Shown here one piece after another: positions 41,040 through 50,728 of a stretch of 64,000 nt of DNA. How positions within the stretch are numbered: position 1 is the first letter of the stretch; each line of letters begins with the position of its first letter. Location of the stretch: positions 1-64,000 of the forward strand of contig NZ_JADKRZ010000001.1 in the NCBI RefSeq assembly GCF_015350905.1, read 5' to 3'. The translations under genes were made by a program, and so were the position numbers. Under the pieces are notes generated by a model that searched no databases, had not been told where the DNA came from, and saw only the letters and a list, made by a program, of their open reading frames with translations. This DNA is from Curtobacterium sp. VKM Ac-2865 (GTDB lineage: Bacteria > Actinomycetota > Actinomycetes > Actinomycetales > Microbacteriaceae).

Positions 41040-42107
41040 TCAGACGGTGCGGATCGTGCTCGTGGCCCCGAGCGCTCGCCCACGCCGCCGCTCGATGCCC
41101 CGTCCGACGACGAGCAGGGCGACGCTGACCAGGGCGCCGAGGGTCGTCTGCGCGATCCGGTCGAGCGCCAGCAGCTCCGGCGCCTCGGGCAGGCTCAGCC
41201 ACGAGACCGCGAGCGCGAGCGGCGTGAGGAACAGCAGGCTCACGGCGTAGTGCCGCGCCACGAAGACCTCGGCGAAGAACTGCCCGACGACCGCGATCAC
41301 GACGATCCACCACAGGCCCGGTTCGAGCAGCAGGATGCCGACCGCGATGACCGTGCCGCCCGCCGTGCCGACCAGGCGCTGGACCGCGCGCACGACCGTG
41401 TGGCGCTGTCGCAGGGCCGGCAGGATCGACACCACCGCGATGACCGCCCAGTACGGGTGCCCGAGTCCGGGGATCGTCTCGGCGACCGACCCGGCGACGA
41501 GTGCTCCGACGACGTTGAGCGCGACGGTCTCCCAGAGCGCGGCGGTCCGGAGCACCGACAGGTCGCGGTGCTTCCGGTCGCCGAGCGGGCGGAAGGCGTG
41601 CGGGGCGCGCGGATGGCCGACCCGACGCACCACGGCGCCGGACATCGCGACGAGCCAGGCCCACGTGACGGACCCCAGGATGATCGTCGTCACGAGGGGC
41701 AGGTCCGACGGCCGGAGCGGCACGAGCGCCGAGACCACGAACGCGAACACCGGGAAGATCGGCTGCGCCGGGATCGCCCGCAGCGCGCTGAGCGTGCCGA
41801 CCGCGACGACGAGCACGACGACGAGCCCGACCGCCTGTAGCCACAGCGGCGACCCGACGAGCGCGACCCCGATGCCTGCGAACATGCACAGCGTCTGCAG
41901 CGCCCCGGCGACCCCGGTGGTGACGGCCCGCTGCCGGTAGGGCTCGGTCTGCCCGAACACCGCGGTGAACCCGGCGAACATCGCGAAGGCCGCGTAGTCC
42001 GGCATGCCCAGGGCGATGAGCAGCGCGAGCGGTGCCCCACCGGCGATCGCGGCGCGCGTCGCGCCCTCGAGGTTGACGGTGCGGGACGAGTGCGGCGGCT
42101 TCTGCAT
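41040..42107 (-). CDS. FUSC-family inner-membrane protein (aromatic acid exporter-like)
   Basis: The 355-residue protein has two sets of about five hydrophobic helices separated by a hydrophilic loop (~155-190), the layout of FUSC/YccS-type proteins; the second half contains '[32 protein letters not shown]', cited here only as the conserved FUSC core near residues 218-249. Relatives export aromatic acids or affect envelope stress. The gene is monocistronic and divergent from leuC. Confidence 0.8.
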   Translation of the reverse strand: MQKPPHSSRTVNLEGATRAAIAGGAPLALLIALGMPDYAAFAMFAGFTAVFGQTEPYRQRAVTTGVAGALQTLCMFAGIGVALVGSPLWLQAVGLVVVLVVAVGTLSALRAIPAQPIFPVFAFVVSALVPLRPSDLPLVTTIILGSVTWAWLVAMSGAVVRRVGHPRAPHAFRPLGDRKHRDLSVLRTAALWETVALNVVGALVAGSVAETIPGLGHPYWAVIAVVSILPALRQRHTVVRAVQRLVGTAGGTVIAVGILLLEPGLWWIVVIAVVGQFFAEVFVARHYAVSLLFLTPLALAVSWLSLPEAPELLALDRIAQTTLGALVSVALLVVGRGIERRRGRALGATSTIRTV

Positions 42108-42200
42108 GACCCGGCCATCCTCTCACCGCGACACGTGTCGCCGAACGGAGGGCGAGCCTCCCGGCCGTGCCGAACCGGCCACGCGGCGGGGTGGGAGCGT

Positions 42201-42220
42201 TGGTATACCAGTGGTAGCAT
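42201..42220 (+). promoter_or_regulatory. leuCD promoter region with palindrome TGGTATACCA
   Basis: The perfect 10-bp palindrome at 42201-42210 is followed by TAGCAT (42215-42220), a possible -10, 56 bases before leuC. The palindrome resembles GntR-family half-site pairs and could be an operator; the regulator is not in the window. Confidence 0.5.
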
Positions 42221-42276
42221 CGCTGCACCGCGCCGCGACAGCGGGGTGGACGGACACGAACCGAAGGGTCGAGAGC

Positions 42277-43713
42277 ATGGGCAGGACGCTCGCCGAGAAG
42301 GTGTGGGACGACCACGTCGTCGTCAAGGGCGAGGACGGCAACCCCGACCTCCTCTACATCGACCTCCACCTCGTGCACGAGGTGACGAGTCCCCAGGCCT
42401 TCGACGGGCTGCGGCAGGCCGGTCGCCCGGTGCGTCGTCTCGACCTGACGATCGCGACCGAGGACCACAACACGCCGACGCTCGCCATCGACCGCCCCAT
42501 CGCGGACCCGACGAGCCGCATCCAGATCGAGACGCTCCGTCGCAACTGCGAGGAGTTCGGCGTCCGCCTGCACTCGCTGGGCGACAAGGAGCAGGGCATC
42601 GTCCACGTGGTCGGCCCGCAGCTCGGCCTGACCATGCCGGGCATCACCGTCGTCTGCGGTGACTCGCACACCTCGACCCACGGGGCGTTCGGCGCCATGG
42701 CGTTCGGCATCGGCACGAGCGAGGTCGAGCACGTCCTGGCGACACAGACCCTGCCGTTGAAGCCCTTCAAGACGATGGCCGTCACGGTCGAGGGCACGCT
42801 CCGGACCGGCGTCACCGCGAAGGACATCATCCTCGCCGTGATCGCGCAGATCGGGACCGGCGGTGGGCAGGGCTACGTGCTCGAGTACCGCGGCTCGGCG
42901 ATCCGGGCGCTTTCCATGGAGGGCCGCATGACGATCTGCAACATGTCGATCGAGGCGGGCGCCCGCGCCGGCATGGTCGCACCCGACCAGACCACCTACG
43001 ACTACGTCCAGGGCCGCGACCACGCCCCGACCGGCGCCGACTGGGACGAGGCCGTCGCGTACTGGGACACCCTCGCCACCGACGACGACGCTGTCTTCGA
43101 CGCCGAGGTGTTCATCGACGCCGACACGCTGGAGCCCTTCGTCACCTGGGGCACCAACCCCGGGCAGGGCGTCTCGCTGTCGCAGTCCGTGCCCGACCCG
43201 GCCAGCTACGCCGACCCGAACGACCGCGCTGCGGCGTCCCGGGCGCTGGAGTACATGGACATCGCCGCGGGCACCCCGATGAAGGACATCGCCGTCGACG
43301 CGGTCTTCATGGGGTCCTGCACCAACTCCCGCATCGAGGACCTCCGGGCCTTCGCCTCCGTGATCAAGGGCCGCGAGAAGGCACCGGGCGTGCGCGTCAT
43401 GGTCGTGCCGGGGTCCGCCCGCGTCCGGCTCGAGGCCGAGGCCGAGGGGCTCGACAAGGTCTTCACCGACTTCGGCGCCGAGTGGCGCTTCGCCGGGTGC
43501 TCGATGTGCCTCGGCATGAACCCGGACCAGCTGGCGCCGGGGGAGCGCTGCGCGAGCACCTCGAACCGCAACTTCGAGGGACGCCAGGGCAAGGGCGGCC
43601 GCACGCACCTCGTGTCACCGCTCGTCGCCGCCGCGACCGCGGTGCGCGGGACGCTGTCGAGCCCCTGGGACCTGACGAACGAGCACGAGTCCGCACTCGA
43701 AGGAGCCGTCTGA
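42277..43713 (+). CDS. leuC: 3-isopropylmalate dehydratase, large subunit
   Basis: The 478-residue aconitase-family subunit isomerises 2- to 3-isopropylmalate in leucine synthesis with LeuD. It has the [4Fe-4S] ligands in GSCTNSR (near 348) and CSMCLGMN (near 409-412), and substrate-binding '[15 protein letters not shown]'. [15 protein letters not shown] is the usual N terminus, supporting the ATG at 42277 behind GAAGGG. LeuD follows immediately. Confidence 0.97.
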   Translation: MGRTLAEKVWDDHVVVKGEDGNPDLLYIDLHLVHEVTSPQAFDGLRQAGRPVRRLDLTIATEDHNTPTLAIDRPIADPTSRIQIETLRRNCEEFGVRLHSLGDKEQGIVHVVGPQLGLTMPGITVVCGDSHTSTHGAFGAMAFGIGTSEVEHVLATQTLPLKPFKTMAVTVEGTLRTGVTAKDIILAVIAQIGTGGGQGYVLEYRGSAIRALSMEGRMTICNMSIEAGARAGMVAPDQTTYDYVQGRDHAPTGADWDEAVAYWDTLATDDDAVFDAEVFIDADTLEPFVTWGTNPGQGVSLSQSVPDPASYADPNDRAAASRALEYMDIAAGTPMKDIAVDAVFMGSCTNSRIEDLRAFASVIKGREKAPGVRVMVVPGSARVRLEAEAEGLDKVFTDFGAEWRFAGCSMCLGMNPDQLAPGERCASTSNRNFEGRQGKGGRTHLVSPLVAAATAVRGTLSSPWDLTNEHESALEGAV

Positions 43714-44309
43714 TGGACGCCATCACCACCGTCACCGGGATCGCCGCACCGCTGAAGCGGTCGAACGTCGACACCGACCAGATCATCCCGGCCGTGTACC
43801 TGAAGCGCGTCACGAAGACGGGCTTCGAGGACGCGCTGTTCTCCGGGTGGCGCCAGGACCCCGAGTTCGTCCTGAACCAGGAGCGGTACCAGGGCGCGAA
43901 GGTCCTGGTCGCCGGGCCCGACTTCGGCACCGGGTCGTCCCGCGAGCACGCCGTGTGGGCCCTCCGCGACTTCGGGTTCTCCGTGGTGGTCTCGCCCCGC
44001 TTCGCCGACATCTTCAAGGGCAACGCCGGCAAGCAGGGCCTGGTCACCGCGATGGTCACCGAGCCCGACGTCGAGCGGCTCTGGGCCGAGATCGAGGCCC
44101 ACCCGGGGATCGAGGCCACGGTCGACCTCGTGACGCAGCGCGTGTCGCTGGGCGATGTGGACGTGGCTTTCGAGATCGACGCTTACACTCGTTGGCGGTT
44201 GATGGAAGGGCTCGACGACATCGGGCTCACCCTCCGTGACGAGACCTCGATCACGGAGTTCGAATCCCGCCGTGGAAACTGGCGGCCGAAAACATTGCCG
44301 GTGAAGTAG
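43713..44309 (+). CDS. leuD: 3-isopropylmalate dehydratase, small subunit
   Basis: The 198-residue swivel subunit shows [14 protein letters not shown] and [15 protein letters not shown], diagnostic for LeuD. The start is preceded by AAGGAG and overlaps the leuC stop by one base. Its own stop overlaps the murA start by one base, so leucine synthesis and peptidoglycan genes share a transcript. Confidence 0.97.
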   Translation: MDAITTVTGIAAPLKRSNVDTDQIIPAVYLKRVTKTGFEDALFSGWRQDPEFVLNQERYQGAKVLVAGPDFGTGSSREHAVWALRDFGFSVVVSPRFADIFKGNAGKQGLVTAMVTEPDVERLWAEIEAHPGIEATVDLVTQRVSLGDVDVAFEIDAYTRWRLMEGLDDIGLTLRDETSITEFESRRGNWRPKTLPVK

Positions 44310-45676
44310 TGAACTCTCTCGTACAGGACGCAGCAGCAGCAGGAGCCCGCGTGGGACTCAAGTCGGACGAGATCGTCATCCGCGGTGGCAAGCCGCTGGT
44401 CGGGCGCATCGAAGTCCGCGGGGCCAAGAACCTCGCGACCAAGGCCATGGTGGCCTCCCTGCTCGGCGACACTCCGTCGATCCTCAAGGACGTCCCGGAC
44501 ATCTCCGACGTCAAGGTCGTCCGGGCGCTGCTCGAGGTGCACGGTGTGCGCATCACGGACCCTGCACGAGGCGAGCTCATCCTCGACCCGTCGAACGTCG
44601 AGTCGGCCCACTTCGCCGAGATCGACGCCCACGCCGGCTCGAGCCGCATCCCGATCCTGTTCTGCGGCCCGCTGCTGCACAAGCTCGGTGAGGCCTTCAT
44701 CCCCGACCTCGGCGGCTGCCGCATCGGCGACCGTCCGATCGACTTCCACCTCGACGCCCTCCGGGCCATGGGCGCGGTTGTCGACAAGCAGATCTCCGGC
44801 ATCCACATCACGGCGCCGAACGGCCTCAAGGGCGCGGACATCGAGCTGCCCTACCCGAGCGTCGGTGCGACCGAGCAGGTCCTGCTCTCCGCCACGCTCG
44901 CCGACGGCACCACCGAGCTCCGCAACGCCGCGATCGAGCCCGAGATCATGGACCTCATCGCGATCCTGCAGAAGATGGGCGCGATCATCACGGTCGAGCC
45001 GAACCGCACGATCTTCATCGAGGGCGTGAAGTCGCTCCGCGGCTACACCCACCGGGCGATCAACGACCGCAACGAGGCAGCCAGCTGGGCGTCCGCCGCG
45101 CTCGCGACCAACGGCGACATCTTCGTCGAGGGCGCGAAGCAGCAGGAGCTCATGACGTTCCTCAACGTCTTCCGCAAGGTCGGCGGCGGGTTCGACATCC
45201 AGGAGGACGGCATCCGGTTCTACCGGGAGCTCGAGGTCCTGAAGCCCGTCGTCATCGAGACCGACGTGCACCCCGGCTTCATGACCGACTGGCAGCAGCC
45301 GCTCGTCGTGGCGCTGACCCAGGCCGAGGGCCGCAGCGTCGTGCACGAGACCGTCTACGAGAACCGCTTCGGCTTCACCGACGCCCTCAACGAGATGGGT
45401 GCCGACATCGTCGTGCACAAGGAGGGGCTGCCCGGGCACGACCGCCGCGTCGCCCGCCGTCCGTTCGAGCAGGCCGCCGTCATCACCGGCCCGACCAAGC
45501 TGCACGGCGCGAACGTCCGCGTCCCCGACCTCCGTGGTGGCTTCAGCCACCTCATCGCGGCGCTGACCGCCGAGGGTGAGTCGCACATCACGAACGTCGG
45601 CATCATCAGCCGCGGGTACGAGCACTTCATCCCGAAGCTGCGCAAGCTCGGGGCGGACTTCGACTTCGCCGGCTGA
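44309..45676 (+). CDS. murA: UDP-N-acetylglucosamine 1-carboxyvinyltransferase
   Basis: The 455-residue enzyme transfers enolpyruvate from PEP to UDP-GlcNAc, the first committed step of peptidoglycan synthesis. It has the early Lys-Asn pair (RGAKNLATK) and the catalytic Cys loop GGCRIGDRP, so it is of the fosfomycin-sensitive Cys type rather than the Asp variant. 'RGGFSHLIAALTAEG' lies in the second lobe. GTG at 44309 is coupled to leuD; the family body begins near residue 20, so a later start is possible. Confidence 0.95.
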   Translation: MNSLVQDAAAAGARVGLKSDEIVIRGGKPLVGRIEVRGAKNLATKAMVASLLGDTPSILKDVPDISDVKVVRALLEVHGVRITDPARGELILDPSNVESAHFAEIDAHAGSSRIPILFCGPLLHKLGEAFIPDLGGCRIGDRPIDFHLDALRAMGAVVDKQISGIHITAPNGLKGADIELPYPSVGATEQVLLSATLADGTTELRNAAIEPEIMDLIAILQKMGAIITVEPNRTIFIEGVKSLRGYTHRAINDRNEAASWASAALATNGDIFVEGAKQQELMTFLNVFRKVGGGFDIQEDGIRFYRELEVLKPVVIETDVHPGFMTDWQQPLVVALTQAEGRSVVHETVYENRFGFTDALNEMGADIVVHKEGLPGHDRRVARRPFEQAAVITGPTKLHGANVRVPDLRGGFSHLIAALTAEGESHITNVGIISRGYEHFIPKLRKLGADFDFAG

Positions 45677-45677
45677 G

Positions 45678-46544
45678 ATGACGCACGACGACGCCGCCGC
45701 GCACGGCGCCGGTCGCGACCGCAGCAGCGGGCGTGACGGCGTCGACCGCCCCGACGACGCCCGCGCGCTCGACACCGTCACCACCGGCCTGCCCAACCCG
45801 GGCAGGCGGTGGAAGCGGGGCGAGCGCAACACCGCCTTCCGCATCACCTCGGTCTTCGTGATCCCGCTGTTCCGCTGGGTGTCGGCGTACCGCTGGCACG
45901 GGCCGAACCGCCTGCCCGAGCACGGGGCGTTCGTCCTCGCGCCGAACCACTACACGAACATCGACCCGCTGGTCGTCGGCACCGCGGTCTGGGTCAGTCG
46001 ACGCCTGCCGCGGTTCCTCGCCAAGGCGTCGATCTTCCGCGTGCCGCTGGTCGGGCGTCTCATGACCGGCATGGGCCAGATCCCGGTGGAGCGGTCGGGG
46101 CGCACGCGCCTCAACGACCCGCTCGGCGGCGGCCGCAGCCTGGTCGAACAGGGCGGCGCGGTGATCGTCTACCCGGAGGGCACGCTCACCCGTGACCCCG
46201 ACCTGTGGCCGATGCGCGGCAAGACCGGTGCCGCCAGGATCGCGCTCGAGAACGACGTGCCGCTCATCCCGATGGCCCACTGGGGCACGCAGCGGATCAT
46301 GCCGCGGTACTCCAAGCGGCTGCACCTGTTCCGCCAGGCGCACGTGGACGTCATCGTCGGGAAGCCCATGGACCTGTCGGCGTACCGCGGCAAGCCCCTC
46401 GACCAGCAGCTGCTGGCCGAGGTGACGGCGGAGCTGATGGCGCAGATCACCGCGCTCGTCGAACAGCTCCGCGGCGAGCAGGCCCCCGCCAAGCGCTGGG
46501 ACCCGAGCGCGAACAACCAGAAGGAGACCGGCAAGTTTGAGTGA
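45678..46544 (+). CDS. 1-acylglycerol-3-phosphate acyltransferase (PlsC family)
   Basis: The 288-residue protein has the acyltransferase HX4D motif in NHYTNID (near 95) and the EGT motif in YPEGTLTRD. A hydrophilic N-terminal ~45 residues precede a membrane-associating segment (FVIPLFRWVSAY). It would form phosphatidic acid from lyso-phosphatidic acid. It starts 1 base after the murA stop and overlaps gpsA by 8 bases; together with gpsA it covers early phospholipid synthesis. Confidence 0.9.
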   Translation: MTHDDAAAHGAGRDRSSGRDGVDRPDDARALDTVTTGLPNPGRRWKRGERNTAFRITSVFVIPLFRWVSAYRWHGPNRLPEHGAFVLAPNHYTNIDPLVVGTAVWVSRRLPRFLAKASIFRVPLVGRLMTGMGQIPVERSGRTRLNDPLGGGRSLVEQGGAVIVYPEGTLTRDPDLWPMRGKTGAARIALENDVPLIPMAHWGTQRIMPRYSKRLHLFRQAHVDVIVGKPMDLSAYRGKPLDQQLLAEVTAELMAQITALVEQLRGEQAPAKRWDPSANNQKETGKFE

Positions 46545-47664
46545 CGCAGCCGACCGGACCACCGCGCCCGGCCTCCGCCCGCACGACGACCACCCGGACC
46601 CCTCCGTCGCCGCTCGCGGCGCCGTCGACACCGCGGCCATCCGCGTCGTCATGCAGTCCACCGACAAGCCGCGCGTCGCCGTCATCGGTGCCGGCAGCTG
46701 GGGCACCACCTTCGCGAAGGTCCTCGCGGAGGGCGGCGCGGAGACGGTCCTCTGGGCCCGCCGTCCGGAGATCGCCCGCGAGATCACCGAGACCAAGCGC
46801 AACTCGGAGTACCTGCCCGGCATCAACCTGCCCCGCACCCTGACCGCGAACACCTCGCTGGCCCGGGTGCTCGAGGGCGTCGAGCAGGTCTACGTCTCGG
46901 TGCCGTCGCAGACCCTGCGGTCCAACCTCGACGCGATCCGCGAACTGCTGCCAGCCGGCGTGCCCGTCGTCAGCCTGATGAAGGGCGTCGAGAAGGGCAC
47001 GGGCCTGCGGATGAGCGAGGTCCTGCTGCAGGGCCTCGGCATCGACCAGGACCGCATCGCCGTCGCGAGCGGCCCGAACCTGGCGCTCGAGATCGCCCGG
47101 CGTCAGCCGACCGCTGCCGTCATCTCGTCCTCGAGCATCGACACCGCGACCGCCGTCGCCGCCGTCGCGACGAACCCGTACTTCCGGTCGTTCATCAACA
47201 CCGACGTCATCGGCACCGAGTTCGGCGGGGTGCTCAAGAACCTCATCGCCGTCGCGATCGGCATCGTGGACGGCGTCGGCTACGGCGAGAACACCAAGGC
47301 GTCGATCATCACGCGCGGCCTCGCCGAGATGACCGACTTCGCGGTGTCGCTCGGTGCGCAGCCGTCGACGCTGTCCGGGCTCGCGGGCCTCGGCGACCTC
47401 ATCGCCACGTGCCAGTCGCCGCTCTCGCGCAACAACACCGCCGGCCGGCTGCTCGGCCAGGGGTACCGCTTCGACGAGGTCGTCCGGCAGATGAACCAGA
47501 CCGCCGAGGGGCTCGCGTCCGTCGCGCCGATCCTCGCCCTCGCCGCGGCGAACGGCGTCGACATGCCCATCGTGGGCCAGGTGGCCGAGGTCCTCGCCGG
47601 TAGGCTCGATCCGCGCAACATCGCACCGCACCTCACCGAGACCGACGAGCCCCAGGGCGAGTGA
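46537..47664 (+). CDS. gpsA: Glycerol-3-phosphate dehydrogenase [NAD(P)+]
   Basis: The 375-residue enzyme reduces dihydroxyacetone phosphate to glycerol-3-phosphate for phospholipids. It shows the Rossmann motif GAGSWGTTFAK, the active-site Lys in GVLKNLIAVAIG and 'GLAGLGDLIATCQSPLSRN'. The TTG start at 46537, preceded by AAGGAG, gives an extra ~38-residue disordered N terminus; ATG at 46651, just before the Rossmann fold, is the alternative. Confidence 0.95.
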   Translation: MSDAADRTTAPGLRPHDDHPDPSVAARGAVDTAAIRVVMQSTDKPRVAVIGAGSWGTTFAKVLAEGGAETVLWARRPEIAREITETKRNSEYLPGINLPRTLTANTSLARVLEGVEQVYVSVPSQTLRSNLDAIRELLPAGVPVVSLMKGVEKGTGLRMSEVLLQGLGIDQDRIAVASGPNLALEIARRQPTAAVISSSSIDTATAVAAVATNPYFRSFINTDVIGTEFGGVLKNLIAVAIGIVDGVGYGENTKASIITRGLAEMTDFAVSLGAQPSTLSGLAGLGDLIATCQSPLSRNNTAGRLLGQGYRFDEVVRQMNQTAEGLASVAPILALAAANGVDMPIVGQVAEVLAGRLDPRNIAPHLTETDEPQGE

Positions 47665-47696
47665 CCGGTCCGGCCACTCTGCAACCAGGAGCGTCC

Positions 47697-48782
47697 ATGA
47701 CCAGCACCACCACCGTCGTCGTCCTGTTCGGCGGCCGCTCCAGCGAGCACGAGATCAGCTGCGTCACCGCCGGCGGCATCATGGACGCCGTCGACCGGAC
47801 CGCGTACGACATCGTCCCCGTCGGCATCACGAAGGACGGCGACTTCACGCTCCAGCCGGACGACCCGTCGGCGTGGGCACTCCGTGGCCAGCACCTGCCG
47901 GTGGTGCCGGACAACGGCACGCGTGTGCGGTTCCCGAGCGCGGCCGAACCCCGCGAGCTCACGGTCGAACACCCGGACGGCTCCGTCACCACCGTCGCGG
48001 TCGACATCGTCTTCCCGATCCTGCACGGCCCGTTCGGCGAGGACGGCACCATCCAGGGCATGCTCGAGATCGCCGGGCTGCCCTACGTCGGGGACGGCGT
48101 GCTCGCCAGCGCCCTGGCCATGGACAAGCACGTCGCCAAGGCGGTCCTCGAGCACGCCGGCCTGCGGGTCGCACCGTGGTCGACGGTGCTGCGCCGCGAG
48201 TGGGACGCGGACCGGCTCGGGACCGCCGAGAGCATCGCCATCCACGGCTGGCCACTGTTCGTCAAGCCCGCTCGGGCCGGCTCGAGCATGGGCGTCTCGC
48301 GCGTCGACGAGCCGTCCGAGCTCGGCGCCGCGATGGACCTGGCCTTCGAGCACGACAGCAAGGTCATCGTCGAGCCGCGGGTCCTCGGCCGCGAGGTCGA
48401 GGTCGCCGTGCTCGAGGGCCGCGACGGCGTTCCGCGCACCAGCCTGCCGGGCGAGATCGTCGTCGCCGAGGACGGCTTCTACGACTTCGCCGCCAAGTAC
48501 CTCGGTGGCGACGAGCAGCTCCTCTGCCCGGCGCCCCTGACCGAGGACGAGACGGATGCGATCCGCTCCATCGGCGCCCGCGCGTTCGAGGCCATCGGCG
48601 GCTCGGGTCTGGCCCGGGTCGACTGCTTCCTCACCGACGACGGCTTCGTCGTGAACGAGGTCAACACCATGCCCGGCTTCACCCCGTTCTCGATGTACCC
48701 GCGGTGCTGGGCGGCCACCGGGGTGTCCTACCCGGAGCTCGTCGCCGAGCTCATCGAGCTGGGTCGCGCCGCGATCCGCTGA
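47697..48782 (+). CDS. ddl: D-alanine--D-alanine ligase
   Basis: The 361-residue ATP-grasp enzyme makes the D-Ala-D-Ala end of peptidoglycan precursors. It has the N-terminal FGGRSSEHEIS motif, the ATP-binding 'FVKPARAGSSMGVSRV' and the metal-binding end 'VNEVNTMPGFTPFSMYP'. ATG 47697 is preceded by AGGAG. It ends the murA-plsC-gpsA-ddl run and is followed by the 19-bp repeat array and a palindrome. Confidence 0.96.
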   Translation: MTSTTTVVVLFGGRSSEHEISCVTAGGIMDAVDRTAYDIVPVGITKDGDFTLQPDDPSAWALRGQHLPVVPDNGTRVRFPSAAEPRELTVEHPDGSVTTVAVDIVFPILHGPFGEDGTIQGMLEIAGLPYVGDGVLASALAMDKHVAKAVLEHAGLRVAPWSTVLRREWDADRLGTAESIAIHGWPLFVKPARAGSSMGVSRVDEPSELGAAMDLAFEHDSKVIVEPRVLGREVEVAVLEGRDGVPRTSLPGEIVVAEDGFYDFAAKYLGGDEQLLCPAPLTEDETDAIRSIGARAFEAIGGSGLARVDCFLTDDGFVVNEVNTMPGFTPFSMYPRCWAATGVSYPELVAELIELGRAAIR

Positions 48783-48793
48783 CGTGCCGGTGC

Positions 48794-48943
48794 GTCGTCC
48801 CGCGCGTGTTGAGTCGTTCCGCGCGTAGCAGGTCGTTTCGCGCGTAGTGAGTCCTTCCGCACGCGGGCAGTCGTCCCGCGTGGTGCGTCGTCCCGCGCGG
48901 AGGAGGTCGACTCGCGCGTGGTGGGTCATTTCGCGCGTAGGTC
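48794..48943 (+). repeat. Tandem 19-bp repeat array (8 units)
   Basis: Units start at 48794, 48813, 48832, 48851, 48870, 48887, 48906 and 48925, with a partial at 48941. The consensus is GTCGTYYCGCGCGTAG plus three variable bases. Six of the seven start-to-start steps are 19 bp and one is 17. There are no unique spacers, so it is not a CRISPR; 19 is not a multiple of 3, so it is not a coding repeat. Confidence 0.85.
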
Positions 48944-49016
48944 GTCGGAAGTCCTGACCTCCAACGCGCGATCCGACTCGCCGCCGGGGCGTCAGCAGGT
49001 GGGAACGCGCGTTCCA

Positions 49017-49063
49017 CCGGACGGGAGGCTCGGTGCCGGACGTGCGCCGAGCCTCCCGTCCGG
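49017..49063. terminator. Palindrome between ddl and DUF3515 (dispersed family copy)
   Basis: A 17-bp perfect stem (CCGGACGGGAGGCTCGG and complement) surrounds a 13-nt loop. It lies between convergent genes and could terminate both. Confidence 0.75.
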
Positions 49064-49178
49064 CGGTTGGTCGCCACGCACCGCGCTGTCCGCCGAGTGG
49101 TCACCCGCCGTCGCCTGCGGCGCCGTCAGGCGACGGGTCTCGACCGCTCGGCACCCGTGAGCGGGGTGTCGTGACCGG

Positions 49179-49664
49179 TCAGCCCTGCACCTGGGACGGG
49201 TCGAGGCACTCGTGGCCGTCCTTCGGCAGCGAGTCGACCGCGTTGCCGATGTCCTGCAGCACGGACGACGTCGCCTTCGACGTGTCGATGACGACCTGCA
49301 CGGCCGGGTCGCGCCCGAACGTCGTGTAGACGACCTGCTTGCCGCGGTCGTCGCGGATCCAGTCGACGGAGCCCTGCGAGAAGCACGGCAGGTCGGACAC
49401 CGTCGGGACGGCCACGCCGCAGCGGTAGACCGCGGCCGAGGGGTCACCCCAAGCGGCAGTCGACTGCGCGGTCGTGTTGCGGAGCGCGTACTTCGTGTCG
49501 ACCGTCTCCGGGAGCCGGACCTGCGCGTTCGCGCACGCCGCGGCGTTCGCCGACGGGGCAGCGGTCATCGGGACGGCGTTCGTACAGCCGGTGAGCACAC
49601 CTGCAACGGCCACGAGCAGCGCGAGACCGGCGGTGATCCGGGTGGTGCGGCGCGCGGTGTCCAT
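49179..49664 (-). CDS. DUF3515 lipoprotein
   Basis: The 161-residue protein has a signal peptide with lipobox VLTGC and a small Cys-containing extracytoplasmic domain (CANAQVRLPETV; VYRCGV; CFSQGSVDWIRDD). It matches the actinobacterial DUF3515 family, usually found beside ddl or thiL as here. Function unknown. It is divergent from thiL with only 24 bases between start codons. Confidence 0.85.
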   Translation of the reverse strand: MDTARRTTRITAGLALLVAVAGVLTGCTNAVPMTAAPSANAAACANAQVRLPETVDTKYALRNTTAQSTAAWGDPSAAVYRCGVAVPTVSDLPCFSQGSVDWIRDDRGKQVVYTTFGRDPAVQVVIDTSKATSSVLQDIGNAVDSLPKDGHECLDPSQVQG

Positions 49665-49672
49665 CGCCGACC

Positions 49673-49678
49673 AGGCTA
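49673..49678 (-). promoter_or_regulatory. Putative -10 (TAGCCT) of the DUF3515 gene
   Basis: TAGCCT then 8 nt then ATG on the minus strand. It overlaps the thiL -10 by two bases. Confidence 0.55.
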
Positions 49679-49682
49679 CCGT
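49677..49682 (+). promoter_or_regulatory. Putative -10 (TACCGT) of thiL
   Basis: TACCGT then 6 nt then GTG at 49689. The same TACCGT-N6-GTG junction precedes recG. The transcript would be leaderless. Confidence 0.6.
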
Positions 49683-49688
49683 TCTCGT

Positions 49689-50714
49689 GTGGACGAGACG
49701 GACGAGTCGAGCGGACCCGTGGACCCCTGGACCGGACCGACCGTGGGGGAGCTGGGCGAGCTCGTCGTGCTCGACCGGGTGACGTCGCGGCTGCCGACGG
49801 GCTCGCCGCTGGTGGGCCCGGGGGACGACTGCGCCGTGGTGGCCGCGCCGGACGGACGCTTCGTCGTCACGACGGACCTCATGGTGCACGGGCCGGACTT
49901 CCGGTGGGCGTGGTCCTCGCCCGAGGACGTCGGCTGGAAGGCCGCCGCCACCAACCTCTCCGACGTCGCGGCGATGGGCGCCGTGCCGTCCGGGCTCGTC
50001 GTCGCGCTGGCTGCGCCGCAGGACACCCCCGTCGCGGTGCTCGAGGGCATCGCGGACGGCTTCCGACTGGCCGTCGCGGCACTGGTGCCCGGGTGCGGCG
50101 TCGTCGGCGGGGACCTGTCGACCTCGTCGGCGTTCACGGTCGCGGTGACGGCGTTCGGCGACCTCGAGGGCCGGTCTCCGGTGCTCCGGTCGGGCGCGCG
50201 GGTCGGCGACGTCCTGGCGGTGTCCGGCGAGCTCGGGGCCGCGGCGCGAGGACTCGGGCGCCTGTTCCGCGACGGCGTCGACGCGCACGGGGAACCCTCG
50301 ACCGCTGCTGTGCGGGCGTCCGGGCTGGACACCGACCCCGACGTCGCACGGCAGCGTCGCCCGGTGCCGCCGATCGCCGACGGCCCCGCTGCCGGGGTCG
50401 CCGGTGCCACGGCGATGCTGGACCTGTCCGACGGACTCGCGATCGACGCCGGGAGGCTCGCACGGGCCAGCGGGGTGACGCTCGAGCTCGACGCCGGTGC
50501 CGGTGCCGGTGTCGTCTTGGACGAGATCGCGCTGCACGGGGGCGAGGACCACGGCCTGCTCGCGACCTTCCCCGCGGACGTCGAGCTGCCCGGTGGGTTC
50601 CGTCGTGTCGGCGTCGTCGTCCCGCGTGGCGATGCTGACCTGGTGCGCGCGGGGGAGCCTGTGCCGACGACGGGGTGGGACCCCTACGCGGACTGGGACG
50701 GCGTCGCGGGCTGA
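49689..50714 (+). CDS. thiL: Thiamine-monophosphate kinase
   Basis: The 341-residue PurM-fold enzyme phosphorylates thiamine monophosphate to the diphosphate cofactor. Motifs: GPGDDCAVV, TTDLMVHGPDF (Mg/ATP-binding), 'NLSDVAAMGA' and the C-terminal 'LDLSDGLAIDAGRLA'. GTG at 49689 fits the leaderless junction. No other thiamine genes are near. Confidence 0.94.
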   Translation: MDETDESSGPVDPWTGPTVGELGELVVLDRVTSRLPTGSPLVGPGDDCAVVAAPDGRFVVTTDLMVHGPDFRWAWSSPEDVGWKAAATNLSDVAAMGAVPSGLVVALAAPQDTPVAVLEGIADGFRLAVAALVPGCGVVGGDLSTSSAFTVAVTAFGDLEGRSPVLRSGARVGDVLAVSGELGAAARGLGRLFRDGVDAHGEPSTAAVRASGLDTDPDVARQRRPVPPIADGPAAGVAGATAMLDLSDGLAIDAGRLARASGVTLELDAGAGAGVVLDEIALHGGEDHGLLATFPADVELPGGFRRVGVVVPRGDADLVRAGEPVPTTGWDPYADWDGVAG

Positions 50715-50728
50715 GGGTGGCGCGTGCT

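Larger units (their letters stand above)
48783..49178. other. Non-coding interval after ddl with repeat array and palindrome
   Basis: 396 bases without a supported gene. It holds a 19-bp-period array (48794-48943) and a copy of the GGACGGGAGGC palindrome (49017-49063). The remainder shows no recognisable feature. Confidence 0.7.

Noticed and set aside
40980-41040. Short repeats of CAGACGGAACCGCCG between the GNAT and FUSC genes
   Set aside because: Only two to three units in 50 bases; too short to assign meaning.
48794-48943. Possible CRISPR array after ddl
   Set aside because: Units follow one another every 19 bp with no unique spacers, and no cas genes are present in the window.
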